Source: Phycisphaerales bacterium
GTDB lineage: Bacteria > Planctomycetota > UBA1135 > UBA2386
Direction: 5' to 3'
Assembly: GCA_020247305.1 (NCBI GenBank)
Contig: JADCJE010000092.1
Location: 1-64,000 of the forward strand
DNA length: 64,000 bases
Part shown: piece after piece, positions 8,244 through 16,302 of the stretch
Position numbering within the stretch: position 1 is the first letter of the stretch
Layout of the letters: every line of letters begins with the position of its first letter
The notes under the pieces: generated by a model
Seen by the model: only the letters and a program-made list of their open reading frames with translations
Database searches by the model: none
Told to the model about the DNA's origin: nothing
Program-made: the position numbers and the translations under genes

Positions 8244-10511
8244 ATGCCCACCCTGCGCGGTCTCGCCTTCCTGCTGTTCGTGGTGTCCGGCTTCTGCGGA
8301 CTCGTCTACCAGATCGTCTGGCTGCGGCTCGCCTTCGCGTCCTTCGGCATCATCACGCCGGTGCTGTCGATCCTGCTGTCGGCCTTCATGGCCGGCCTCG
8401 CGCTCGGCTCGTGGCTCGGCGGCAGGCTGGCGGCGCAGCTGGTGCGCGGCGGCGCGGGCCGCGCGGCGATCGCCTACGGCGTCGTCGAGCTCGCCATCGG
8501 TTGCGGCGCCGTCGCGGTGCCGTGGCTGTTCGGACTCGGCGAGGACGCGCTGCTGGAGTTCGGAGCCGGTGCGGTGGGCGGTTACCTGCTGGCTTCGGCG
8601 CTCTGGATCGCCGGCGCCATCCTGCCGTTCGCGACCTGCATGGGCGCGACGTTCCCGCTGATGATGGGCTTCCTGCGCGCGCGCCTGCCCGGCGACGAGC
8701 GCTCCTTCAGCTGGCTCTACCTCGGCAACGTGCTCGGTGCGATGTGCGGCGCCGCCGCCACCGCCGCCGCGCTGATCGAGTGCCTCGGCTTCCGCGGCAC
8801 GCTGCTGGTCGCCGCCGCCGGCAACGTCGCGATCGGCCTTGCCGCCTTCGCGCTGCCGCTGGCGCGCAGCGGCGCCGCCGCAGCGTCCGCCGCCGCGGCG
8901 GCCCTGCCGCCAGCGCGACCGACCGGGCTGTCGCCGCGCTTGCGCACGGCGCTGCTGTTCGCCACGGGCTTCACGTCGATGGCGATGGAGGTCGCGTGGA
9001 CGCGCGCCTTCACGCCGGTGCTGCAGACGACCATCTACGCCTTCGCCGGCGTGCTGGTGACCTACCTGTTCGCGACGTGGCTCGGCTCGACGTGGTACCG
9101 GCGCGACGTCGCGCGCGGCCGGACGCTCGACGGCCAGGCGTTGCTGGCGCTGCTGTTCGTCGCCTCGCTGCTGCCGCTGTGCGCCAACGACCCGCGCTTG
9201 CACGACAGCGTGGCGCTCGTGCTGCTCAGCATCGCGCCGGTCTCGGCGCTGCTCGGCTACCTGACGCCGCAACTGGTCGACGAAGACGCGCGCGGCGAAC
9301 CGGCGCGGGCGGGCAAGGCCTACGCCATCAACGTGCTCGGCTGCATCCTCGGGCCGCTGTTCGCCGGCTACCTCGCGCTGCCGGCGCTCGGCGTGCGCTG
9401 GACGCTGCTGCTCAGCGCCGTCATCTACCCGTTCTTCCTGCTGGCGGCGCGACCGACGCCGGCGCAAGCGGCGTGGAAGCGCACGATCGCCTGCGGCCTG
9501 CTGCTGACGGCGCTCGGCGCCGGCATGGTGCGCACGCACGAGGATCCGGCGACCTACGCCAGCGTCGCCGCCGACGCGGCCGTCGCGGTGCGCCGCGACC
9601 ACGTCGCCAGCGTCGTCTCGTTCGTCGACGACCAGCCCGCCAGCGCGCCGATCAAGGACCGCAAGCGCATGCTCGTGAACGGCGTCGGCATCACGACGCT
9701 GACCGACCTGACCAAGGTCATGGCCCACCTGCCGCTGGTGGTCCGCGGCGAGGCGCCGCAGTCGACGCTCGTCATCTGCTTCGGCATGGGCACGACCTTC
9801 CGCGCGCTGAACTCCTGGGGCGGGCGGGCGACGGCGGTGGAACTGGTGCCGAGCGTCGCCGACGCCTTCGGCTTCTACTGGGACGACGCCGCGCAGGTGC
9901 TCGCTCGGCCCGGCGCACGCGTCGTGATCGACGACGGCCGGCGCTTCCTCAAACGCACCATGCGCGACGAGCGCTTCGACCTCATCACGCTCGACCCGCC
10001 GCCGCCGGTCGAGGCCGCGGGGTCGAGCCTGCTGTACACGTCCGAGTTCTACCGGCTGGTCAAGCAGCGCCTGTCCCCCACCGGCATCCTGCAGCAGTGG
10101 TTCCCCGGCGGCGAGGAGGCGATCCTGCGCGCCGTCGTCAACACCGTGGCGCGCGAGTTCCCGCACGTGCTCGTGTACCGCGCCTTCGAGGCGACGCCGG
10201 ACCTGCCGCTGCATCTCGCCGGCGTGCACATCCTGGCGGCGGAGTGGCCGCTGGCTCCGCCGACGGCGGCGCAGGCGATCGCACGCATGCCCGCGGCGGC
10301 GAAGCAGGACCTCGTCGAGTGGCACCCGCAGATGCCGCTCGCCGCGGCGTGGGACTACATCCTGAAGCAACGCATCCCGCTCGCCGACGTGCTGCCGGCG
10401 GACCCGCGCCTGGGCATCACCGACGACCGGCCGTACAACGAGTACTTCCTGCTGCGGCGGCTGTTCCCGTCGCTCGCGCCAGCACTCGCGGACGTGCTGC
10501 CGCCGCGCTGA
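8244..10511 (+). CDS. Membrane-fused spermidine synthase-like protein
   Basis: 755 residues. The first two thirds are a polytopic membrane domain of about 12-14 spans, beginning directly after the start (LRGLAFLLFVVSGFCGLVYQ) and resembling MFS-like domains fused to spermidine synthases. The C-terminal third is a Rossmann aminopropyltransferase/methyltransferase-like domain: ICFGMGTTFRAL (nucleotide loop), AVELVPSVADAF (acidic end of beta-2), ARVVIDDGRRFLK and DLITLDPPPPVEAAG (motif IV region). Whether it makes polyamines is doubtful; related fused proteins are widespread and mostly uncharacterised. The start at ATG 8244 follows a -10 element and directly opens the first membrane span. Confidence 0.75.
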   Translation: MPTLRGLAFLLFVVSGFCGLVYQIVWLRLAFASFGIITPVLSILLSAFMAGLALGSWLGGRLAAQLVRGGAGRAAIAYGVVELAIGCGAVAVPWLFGLGEDALLEFGAGAVGGYLLASALWIAGAILPFATCMGATFPLMMGFLRARLPGDERSFSWLYLGNVLGAMCGAAATAAALIECLGFRGTLLVAAAGNVAIGLAAFALPLARSGAAAASAAAAALPPARPTGLSPRLRTALLFATGFTSMAMEVAWTRAFTPVLQTTIYAFAGVLVTYLFATWLGSTWYRRDVARGRTLDGQALLALLFVASLLPLCANDPRLHDSVALVLLSIAPVSALLGYLTPQLVDEDARGEPARAGKAYAINVLGCILGPLFAGYLALPALGVRWTLLLSAVIYPFFLLAARPTPAQAAWKRTIACGLLLTALGAGMVRTHEDPATYASVAADAAVAVRRDHVASVVSFVDDQPASAPIKDRKRMLVNGVGITTLTDLTKVMAHLPLVVRGEAPQSTLVICFGMGTTFRALNSWGGRATAVELVPSVADAFGFYWDDAAQVLARPGARVVIDDGRRFLKRTMRDERFDLITLDPPPPVEAAGSSLLYTSEFYRLVKQRLSPTGILQQWFPGGEEAILRAVVNTVAREFPHVLVYRAFEATPDLPLHLAGVHILAAEWPLAPPTAAQAIARMPAAAKQDLVEWHPQMPLAAAWDYILKQRIPLADVLPADPRLGITDDRPYNEYFLLRRLFPSLAPALADVLPPR

Positions 10512-10529
10512 CGCGCGGCCGTCGATGGC

Positions 10530-10550
10530 GCGGGCGCGGCGCGCCCGCGA
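10530..10550. terminator. Strong hairpin after the spermidine synthase-like gene
   Basis: CGCGGGCGC, a GGC loop and GCGCCCGCG form a perfect 9-bp stem 18 nt beyond the stop codon. No T tract follows, so intrinsic termination is probable rather than certain. Confidence 0.45.
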
Positions 10551-10615
10551 CGAACATGCGACGCGCCGCGCGGCCACTACGCCCAACGGCGGATGCCGGC
10601 CGCGCTGCCGGTCCG

Positions 10616-10621
10616 TAGCGT
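10616..10621 (+). promoter_or_regulatory. Possible -10 element (TAGCGT) for the GAF gene
   Basis: TAGCGT is 36 nt before the TTG start at 10658, in the gap after the hairpin at 10530. A leader of about 30 nt is predicted. Confidence 0.3.
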
Positions 10622-10657
10622 GCGCCGCCTTCCCTGCACGACCGCCGCACCAAGACC

Positions 10658-11341
10658 TTGCCCGCCGCCCCGCTGCCACCCGACGAATCCCAGCGCCTCG
10701 CCGCGCTGCGTCGGTACGAATTGCTCGATTCGGCGTCCGAACCGAGCTACGACGAGATCGTCGCCCTCGCGGCGCAGCTGTGCGGGGCGCCGATCGCGCT
10801 CGTCTCGCTCGTCGACGAGCACCGCCAGTGGTTCAAGGCCAAGGTCGGCATCGCCGCCGCCGAGACGCCGCGCGACGCGGCCTTCTGCGCGCACACGATC
10901 CTCGGCGATGAACCGATGGTCGTCGAAGACGCCCGGGCGGACGCGCGCTTCGCCGACAACCCGCTGGTGACCGGCGATCCGGGCATCCGCTTCTACGCCG
11001 GCGCGCCGCTGCGGACCGCCGACGGGCACGCGCTCGGCGCGCTGTGCGTCATCGACCGCCAGCCGCGCACACTGACGCCGCTGCAGCGCGGGGCGCTCGC
11101 GACGCTCGCGCGGCAGGTCGTCGCCCACGCCGAGCTGCGGCTCGCCGCCGCGATGCTGGCCCAGGCGCTCGTCACCGAGAAGGACCTGCAGAAGCTGCTG
11201 CCGATCTGCGCGTGGTGCAAGCGCGTGCGCGCCGACGACGGCTACTGGCAGCAGGTCGAACGGTTCCTGGTCGAGCGCGCCGGCGTGCGGCCGAGCCACG
11301 GCATCTGTCCGGAGTGCGCCTACAAGCTCGAACGCAGCTGA
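10658..11341 (+). CDS. GAF-domain sensor protein with C-terminal Cys motif
   Basis: 227 residues from a TTG. Residues about 20-150 form a GAF domain of the type found in signalling proteins ([16 protein letters not shown], then a helix and strand pattern ending in [13 protein letters not shown]). The last 50 residues carry [17 protein letters not shown] and [12 protein letters not shown], a paired Cys-x2-Cys signature seen at the C-terminus of many GAF/PAS sensor proteins and probably binding a metal. There is no kinase, cyclase or DNA-binding output domain, so it would act as a ligand- or redox-sensing adaptor. It is convergent with priA. Confidence 0.75.
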   Translation: MPAAPLPPDESQRLAALRRYELLDSASEPSYDEIVALAAQLCGAPIALVSLVDEHRQWFKAKVGIAAAETPRDAAFCAHTILGDEPMVVEDARADARFADNPLVTGDPGIRFYAGAPLRTADGHALGALCVIDRQPRTLTPLQRGALATLARQVVAHAELRLAAAMLAQALVTEKDLQKLLPICAWCKRVRADDGYWQQVERFLVERAGVRPSHGICPECAYKLERS

Positions 11342-11371
11342 CGGGACGGGCCGTCGCCCGCCGGCCAAGCG

Positions 11372-13609
11372 TCACATCAGGCTGCTCGGATCGACGTCGA
11401 GGGTGACGCGGCAGGTGCGCGTGGCGAGGTCCTCGACCGTGCCGACCGCCGCCATCGCCGCCGCGAACGAAGCCGGCGTGAACGCCTTGACCAGCATGTG
11501 CCAGCGCCACTGCTCCTTGACCCGCGCGATCACCGCCGGCGCCGGGCCGAGCACCTCGACGTCCGGCAGGTCGCGCAGCGGCTTGACCGCCGCCTGCAGC
11601 AGATCCTGCGCCTCGCGCTCCTGCCGCGCCTCGGCCAGAACGCGCAGCAGGCGCGCGAACGGCGGGTAGCCGGTGACCTTGCGGAACTGCAGTTCCTGCT
11701 GCACGAACGACGCGTAGTCGTTGTTGGCCGCCGCCTGGACGGCGTAGTTGTCGGGGCAGAACGTCTGGATGACGACGGTGCCGGCCTTCTCGCCGCGGCC
11801 GGCGCGCCCGGCGACCTGGTGCAGCAGCTGGAACGTGCGCTCGGCGGCGCGGTAGTCGGGCACGAACAGGCCGGTGTCGGCGGAGACGACGCCGACCAGC
11901 GTGACGTCGGGGAAGTCGAGGCCCTTGGCGATCATCTGCGTGCCGATCAGCACGTCGATGTGCTTCTTGCGGAACGCCCCGAGAACGCGCTCGTGCGCGC
12001 CGCGCTCGGCCATCGTGTCGGCGTCCATGCGGGCGACGATCGCCTCGGGGAAGCGCTCCTTGACCGCGGCCTCCAGCCGCTCGGTGCCGACGCCGAGCTC
12101 GTGCATCGGCGCGTGCTGGCAGGTGGCGCACTTCTCCGGCCGGCGCTTCTCGTGACAGCACCAGTGGCATACGAGCCGGCCCTGGCGCGCGTGCCACGTC
12201 ATCGACACCGAGCAGTGTTCGCACTTGACCGCCTCGCCGCACGACGGGCACAGCAGCACCGGCGCGAAGCCGCGGCGGTTGAGGAACAGCAGCACCTGGT
12301 CGCGCGCCTTGAGCCGCTCCTCCATCATCACCAGCAGCGTGCGGGAGAGCACGACGCCGGCGCGGCGCGCCTCCTTGGGCTCGGCGCGCAGGTCCTGGAC
12401 GACGATCTTGGGCAGCCGCCCGGCGCCGGCGCGCTGCGGCAGCGTCAGCAGCTCGTAGACGCCGCGCTTGGCCTTGCCGATCGACTCCAGCGTCGGCGTC
12501 GCCGAGCCGAGCACGACGACCGCCTTCTCGATCTCGCCGCGCTGGATCGCCATCTCGCGGGCGTGGTAGCGCGGCGTGCTGTCCTGCTTGAACGACGACT
12601 CGTGCTCCTCGTCGACGACGATCAGGCCGAGGTCCTGCACCGGCGCGAACAGCGCCGAGCGGGCGCCGACGGCGACCTTGGCCTTGCCCTGCAGGAGCCG
12701 CTGCCACTGCCGGCCGCGCTCGGCGTCGGTCAGGCCGCTGTGCAGCACGGCGACGTCGGGGAAGCGCGAGGCGAAGCGGCCGACGGTCTGCGGCGTCAGC
12801 GAGATCTCCGGCACCAGCACGATGGCGCTGCGGCCGAGCGCGCGCACCGCCTCGAGGATGCGCAGGTAGACCTCGGTCTTGCCGCTGCCGGTGACGCCGT
12901 GCAGCAGGAACGTGCGGTGCGCGCCGGCGCGCACCACGCCGGCGACGGCGTCGACGGCCTTCTGCTGGTGCTCGTTGAGTTGATGGCGGAAGGCCGCCTC
13001 CTCGGGGGCCGGCACCAGCTCCTCCAGTTCCTCGGCGAGCATCACCTTGCGCAGCACGCCGTGCTTGCACAGCGTCTGCCACGGGCTGTCGCTGGTGTTG
13101 GTGCGACGGCGCAAGTCGAGGATCGGCATCGGCGCGCCGAACTCCAGCACGGTGCGCAGCACGCGCGAGCGCTCCTGGTGCTTGTCCTCCAGTTCGAGCA
13201 CCGCCTGCGCGGCGAGGTCGCGCGGAGCGGCGAGCTCGACATGCGGCAGCAGACGCTGGCCGCGGCGCTTGGCGACCGACGGCAGCATCGCGTCGAGCGC
13301 TTCGCCGAGCGAGCAGCCGTAGGTCGCGGCCATGCGGCGCGCGAGTTCGAGCAGCGGCTGCGGCATCGTCGACTCGTCGTCGAGCACCGACTCGACCGGC
13401 TTGACGCGCGCCGGCGGCAGGTCGGTGGTCGCCGCGACGGCGACCACGACGCCGCCGGTGGCGCGGCCGTGGAAGTTGACGCGCACGCGGTTGCCGGGCC
13501 GCACGACGACGCCGGCCGGCACGGCGTAGGTGAACTCGCGCCGCAGCGGCAGGTTCAACGCCACCTGCACGTAGGCGGGCGGCGGCGGGTCTGGCTCCGG
13601 ATCGGTCAT
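11372..13609 (-). CDS. priA: Primosomal protein N' (replication restart helicase PriA)
   Basis: 745 residues, a normal length. It restarts stalled replication forks by unwinding the lagging-strand arm and loading the primosome. The N-terminal 3'-OH-binding domain starts YVQVALNLPLRREFTY. The helicase core shows GVTGSGKTEVY (Walker A, about residue 240) and a VVDEEHESSFKQ motif II (about 332), followed by RYHAREMAI. The zinc region, roughly residues 455-505, has eight Cys in the usual paired spacing (CPSCG, CEHC, CHWC, CATC). The ATG at 13609 is chosen because it opens the first beta-strand directly. tlpA is divergent. Confidence 0.95.
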   Translation of the reverse strand: MTDPEPDPPPPAYVQVALNLPLRREFTYAVPAGVVVRPGNRVRVNFHGRATGGVVVAVAATTDLPPARVKPVESVLDDESTMPQPLLELARRMAATYGCSLGEALDAMLPSVAKRRGQRLLPHVELAAPRDLAAQAVLELEDKHQERSRVLRTVLEFGAPMPILDLRRRTNTSDSPWQTLCKHGVLRKVMLAEELEELVPAPEEAAFRHQLNEHQQKAVDAVAGVVRAGAHRTFLLHGVTGSGKTEVYLRILEAVRALGRSAIVLVPEISLTPQTVGRFASRFPDVAVLHSGLTDAERGRQWQRLLQGKAKVAVGARSALFAPVQDLGLIVVDEEHESSFKQDSTPRYHAREMAIQRGEIEKAVVVLGSATPTLESIGKAKRGVYELLTLPQRAGAGRLPKIVVQDLRAEPKEARRAGVVLSRTLLVMMEERLKARDQVLLFLNRRGFAPVLLCPSCGEAVKCEHCSVSMTWHARQGRLVCHWCCHEKRRPEKCATCQHAPMHELGVGTERLEAAVKERFPEAIVARMDADTMAERGAHERVLGAFRKKHIDVLIGTQMIAKGLDFPDVTLVGVVSADTGLFVPDYRAAERTFQLLHQVAGRAGRGEKAGTVVIQTFCPDNYAVQAAANNDYASFVQQELQFRKVTGYPPFARLLRVLAEARQEREAQDLLQAAVKPLRDLPDVEVLGPAPAVIARVKEQWRWHMLVKAFTPASFAAAMAAVGTVEDLATRTCRVTLDVDPSSLM

Positions 13610-13698
13610 CGCGCCGACGCATCGAAGCAGCGACGCCCCCGCGCGCAACCGCGCCGCGGGATTGTCGGTGCAGCCCTCGCCCGCAAGGCCGACCGGCC

Positions 13699-13704
13699 TA
13701 CGCT
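13699..13704 (+). promoter_or_regulatory. -10 element (TACGCT) for the TlpA-like gene
   Basis: TACGCT ends 11 nt before the ATG at 13716, so the leader would be about 4 nt. No -35 box is visible. Confidence 0.5.
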
Positions 13705-13715
13705 TGTCCGCGTCC

Positions 13716-14747
13716 ATGAAGCGCCTCCTCACCTGCACCGTCCTGTGCGCCGCCGTGCTGCCGGCCCAGGGTTCGCCGCTCCCGAAGAACGCCAAGCCCC
13801 TGGCGCCCAAGCCGGCTGCCGCCGCTGCCGCCACGGTCGCCCAGGCCGCCGGTTACGCCTCGCTGGCGGCGCTGCAGCGCGACTTCCAGGAGAAGAAGGT
13901 CGCCGCGCTCGACGCCTACGTGCAGGCCAACGCCGGCGCGACCGACGCTGCCGAAGCGCTCGCGGAAGCGACGTCGCTGAGCAAGGCGCTCGGCCGCGCC
14001 GCCGACGTGCGCCGCTTCGCCGAGGCCTACCTCGCCAAGCACGCCGAGGGCGAGGCTGCCGGCGCGATGCGGCTGGCGCGCGCCGAATCGCTGCGCGACC
14101 TCGGCGACGCGGCCGGGGCCGAGGGCGCGCTGCGCGAGGTCATCGCCAAGTCGGGCGACGACGTCAACGGCCTCGTCGAGGCGACGACGACGCTTGCGGC
14201 GATGCTGATCGACGGCGGCAAGAAGGCCGACGCCAAGGCGCTGCTGGCCGAGGTCGGCGAAGCCAACGGCCGCGTCCGCGGGCTCAAGGAGCACTTCGCC
14301 AAGATCGCCGAGTCGTACGACGTGGTCGGCACCGAGCCCAAGCCGATCGGCCTGCCCGACACCGACGGCAAGGTGATCGACCTCGCCGCCTACAAGGGCA
14401 AGGTCGTGCTGGTCGACTTCTGGGCGACGTGGTGCGGCCCGTGCATCGCCGAACTGCCGAACGTGATCGCCGCCTACGACAAGCACCACGCCCAGGGCTT
14501 CGAGATCGTCGGCATCAGCCTCGACGAGGACCGCGCCAAGCTCGACGCCTTCGTGAAGGCCCGCAAGATGACGTGGCGGCAGCACTTCGATGGCAAGGGC
14601 TGGCAGAACGAGGCGGCGCAGGCCTGGGGCATCCAGTCGATCCCGGCGACCTTCCTGATCGGCGCCGACGGCACGATCGTCGCCACCGACCTGCGCGGCC
14701 AGCAGCTCGACCAGAAGCTCGCCAAGCTGCTGCCGGCGAAGAAGTGA
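13716..14747 (+). CDS. Exported TlpA-like thioredoxin-fold protein
   Basis: 343 residues. The N-terminus is a signal peptide (MKRLLTC... ending PAQG), so the protein acts outside the cytoplasm. Residues about 45-190 are helical, low-identity TPR-like segments. The C-terminal 150 residues are an AhpC/TSA-TlpA thioredoxin domain: VDFWATWCGPCIAELPNV contains the CxxC redox pair, and IQSIPATFLIGADG is the cis-Pro loop and following strand. It probably reduces disulfides or assists cytochrome maturation. The ATG at 13716 is supported by the upstream -10 element. Confidence 0.85.
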   Translation: MKRLLTCTVLCAAVLPAQGSPLPKNAKPLAPKPAAAAAATVAQAAGYASLAALQRDFQEKKVAALDAYVQANAGATDAAEALAEATSLSKALGRAADVRRFAEAYLAKHAEGEAAGAMRLARAESLRDLGDAAGAEGALREVIAKSGDDVNGLVEATTTLAAMLIDGGKKADAKALLAEVGEANGRVRGLKEHFAKIAESYDVVGTEPKPIGLPDTDGKVIDLAAYKGKVVLVDFWATWCGPCIAELPNVIAAYDKHHAQGFEIVGISLDEDRAKLDAFVKARKMTWRQHFDGKGWQNEAAQAWGIQSIPATFLIGADGTIVATDLRGQQLDQKLAKLLPAKK

Positions 14748-14753
14748 GTCGGG

Positions 14754-14771
14754 GCGCGCGGCGCCGCGCGC
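14754..14771. terminator. GC-rich palindrome after the TlpA-like gene
   Basis: An 18-nt perfect palindrome, GCGCGCGGC followed by GCCGCGCGC, starts 7 nt after the stop codon. A terminator role is likely by position but there is no T tract. Confidence 0.4.
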
Positions 14772-14909
14772 GTGGTCAGGAGTGGATCGCATGGTCGCCG
14801 GCGCCGGGGCGGCATGCGCGCCTCGGCGCCGACATAGGGGCCGCGAGCGGCGCCGTGGTTGCATGCGCGGCGCGGAATCCCGGCGCGGCCCGCGAAGTCC
14901 CGGCGCGGC

Positions 14910-15197
14910 CTATTCCTCGCCGAAGCCGGCCGCGACGAGGTCGCCGAGCGCGCGCAGCATGGCGTCGGCGTCGGGGCCCGCGGCTTCGAGCTCCAGCTCG
15001 GTGCCGCGCTCGGCCGCCAGCATCATCATGCCCATGATGGACTTGCCGTCGACGCGCTCGTCCTGGTCGACGCGGCCGACCCGCAGGTCGCTGGCGTAGG
15101 CGTTCGCCGTCTGCACGAACAGGTGCGAAGGGCGGGCGTGCAGGCCGTGCGCGTTGACCAGCGTCACGCGCAGCCGGCGGGGCTCGCCGTCGGTCAC
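14910..15197 (-). CDS. HPr phosphocarrier (PTS)
   Basis: 95 residues from a GTG that overlaps the EIIA stop codon as GTGA. It carries phosphate between enzyme I and EIIA proteins. VNAHGLHARPSHLF holds the active-site His, and DGKSIMGMMML includes the Ser that HPr kinase phosphorylates in other bacteria. Both residues are intact. Enzyme I is not encoded in the window. The hpf-EIIA-HPr order resembles the nitrogen-PTS cluster of proteobacteria, so this HPr is more likely a regulatory NPr-type carrier than one for sugar import, but sequence alone cannot separate the two. Confidence 0.9.
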   Translation of the reverse strand: MTDGEPRRLRVTLVNAHGLHARPSHLFVQTANAYASDLRVGRVDQDERVDGKSIMGMMMLAAERGTELELEAAGPDADAMLRALGDLVAAGFGEE

Positions 15198-15682
15198 TGC
15201 CCCACCTTGGCCGTCATCTCGCGGAGCAGGTCCCGCATCGCGCCGTCGTCCTTGGCGTCGACCAGGAAGCGGCGGAAGTCCGCGTTGCGCGCCAGCGTTG
15301 CGATCCAGCGCAGGCAGAGCAGGTGGTTCTCCGGCTCGCTCGCGGGCGAGACCAGCAGGAAGATCAGGTGCACGGGGCGGCCGTCGATGGCCTGCCACTC
15401 GATCCCCTTGCGGCAGCGCGCCAGGACGAGCGTGGTCTTGGCGACGTCGTCGCCCTTCACGTGCGGCACGGCGACGGCGTTGCCGAGGCCGGTGCTGCCG
15501 ATCGCCTCGCGGTCGGCCAGCCGCTTCTGCAGGCCCTTCTGTGCCTTGGCTGGGAAGGCGCCGGCGGCCAGCGCCGCGGCGAGCAGCTCCTTGAGCGCGG
15601 CTTCCTTCGTGGTCGCCTGCGGTTCGCCGATCAGGACGGCCGCGTCGATCAACTGCGGGATCATGCCGGCAGTGTCCGGCAT
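15194..15682 (-). CDS. PTS EIIA, PtsN-like
   Basis: 162 residues. The mannitol/fructose-type EIIA fold is shown by LIDAAVLIGEPQATTKEAAL at the start, an ALAAGAFPAKAQKGLQKRL helix, and GLGNAVAVPHVKGDDV with the phospho-acceptor His. NHLLCLRWIATLARNADF matches the later conserved helix. No EIIB or EIIC gene is nearby, which fits a regulatory PtsN role. The ATG at 15682 is supported by a GGAGG 6 nt upstream; a second Met at 15664 is the alternative. The stop overlaps the start of HPr, so the two are translationally coupled. Confidence 0.85.
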   Translation of the reverse strand: MPDTAGMIPQLIDAAVLIGEPQATTKEAALKELLAAALAAGAFPAKAQKGLQKRLADREAIGSTGLGNAVAVPHVKGDDVAKTTLVLARCRKGIEWQAIDGRPVHLIFLLVSPASEPENHLLCLRWIATLARNADFRRFLVDAKDDGAMRDLLREMTAKVGQ

Positions 15683-15688
15683 CGGCCG

Positions 15689-15693
15689 CCTCC
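15689..15693 (-). promoter_or_regulatory. Shine-Dalgarno (GGAGG) deciding the EIIA start
   Basis: GGAGG lies 6 nt upstream of the ATG at 15682 and favours it over the in-frame ATG at 15664. Confidence 0.55.
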
Positions 15694-15764
15694 GCGCAAC
15701 GGCAGCGTGACGGGCACGCATGGCGGGGCCGGAGCCTGGAAACCCAACGTTGCCCCGGCTCCGC

Positions 15765-15784
15765 GTGGCCGCGATGGCGGCCAC
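15765..15784. terminator. Hairpin between hpf and EIIA
   Basis: GTGGCCGC, loop GATG and GCGGCCAC form a perfect 8-bp stem. It lies just after the hpf stop codon and before EIIA. It could partly terminate or stabilise the long upstream cell-wall transcript; there is no T tract. Confidence 0.4.
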
Positions 15785-15797
15785 CAGGGGCACTCCC

Positions 15798-16211
15798 TCA
15801 GCCGCGCAGGGTCTTGCGGACGACTTCCTCGTACGTCTCCTCGGCGTCGCCCCCGCGCGCCCGTGCGGCGGCCTTGCCGGCCCGCGCTTCCTTGACGCCC
15901 GGGCGCTTGTGGCCCTTGACGATCTCCTTCTGCTTGCGGAGCTGGGCGCCGAGCTTGTCGACCAGCAGGTCGATGGTCGCGCTGAACGACGTGCCGCGGT
16001 CCTTGGCGACGACCGGCGCGCCGCGGCGCAGGTGCGCGATCAGCTCGACCTCGGGGTTCTTGTGCGCGTGGTCGGCGACGACCTCGATGCGGACGAGCCG
16101 GTCACTGTAGCGCGACAGGCGGGCGAGCTTCTTGACCGCGTGGCCCTGCATGCGCTCGGTGATGTGGTCGTGGCGGCCCTTGAACTCGATCGTGATGGCG
16201 TCTTCGGTCAT
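15798..16211 (-). CDS. hpf: Ribosome hibernation promoting factor HPF
   Basis: 137 residues. It binds the small ribosomal subunit at the mRNA/tRNA channel and silences ribosomes in stationary phase. The N-terminal 100 residues match the HPF/RaiA fold: ITIEFKGRHDHITERMQGHA, a helix rich in Lys and Arg, and VVAKDRGTSFSATIDLLVDKL. The tail is short and basic, lacking the long dimerising C-terminal domain, so this is a short-form HPF. AAGGAAA 4 nt upstream supports the ATG at 16211. It follows murB with a 91-nt gap and sits with EIIA and HPr, as in rpoN-type clusters. Confidence 0.9.
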   Translation of the reverse strand: MTEDAITIEFKGRHDHITERMQGHAVKKLARLSRYSDRLVRIEVVADHAHKNPEVELIAHLRRGAPVVAKDRGTSFSATIDLLVDKLGAQLRKQKEIVKGHKRPGVKEARAGKAAARARGGDAEETYEEVVRKTLRG

Positions 16212-16302
16212 TGCGTTTCCTTGCTTGCCGGCGGGAACGGGGGTTGCGCGCGCCGCCGCGGCGGCAGGCCGCGGCGACGGGGATTGGACCACGTATCGGC
16301 GG

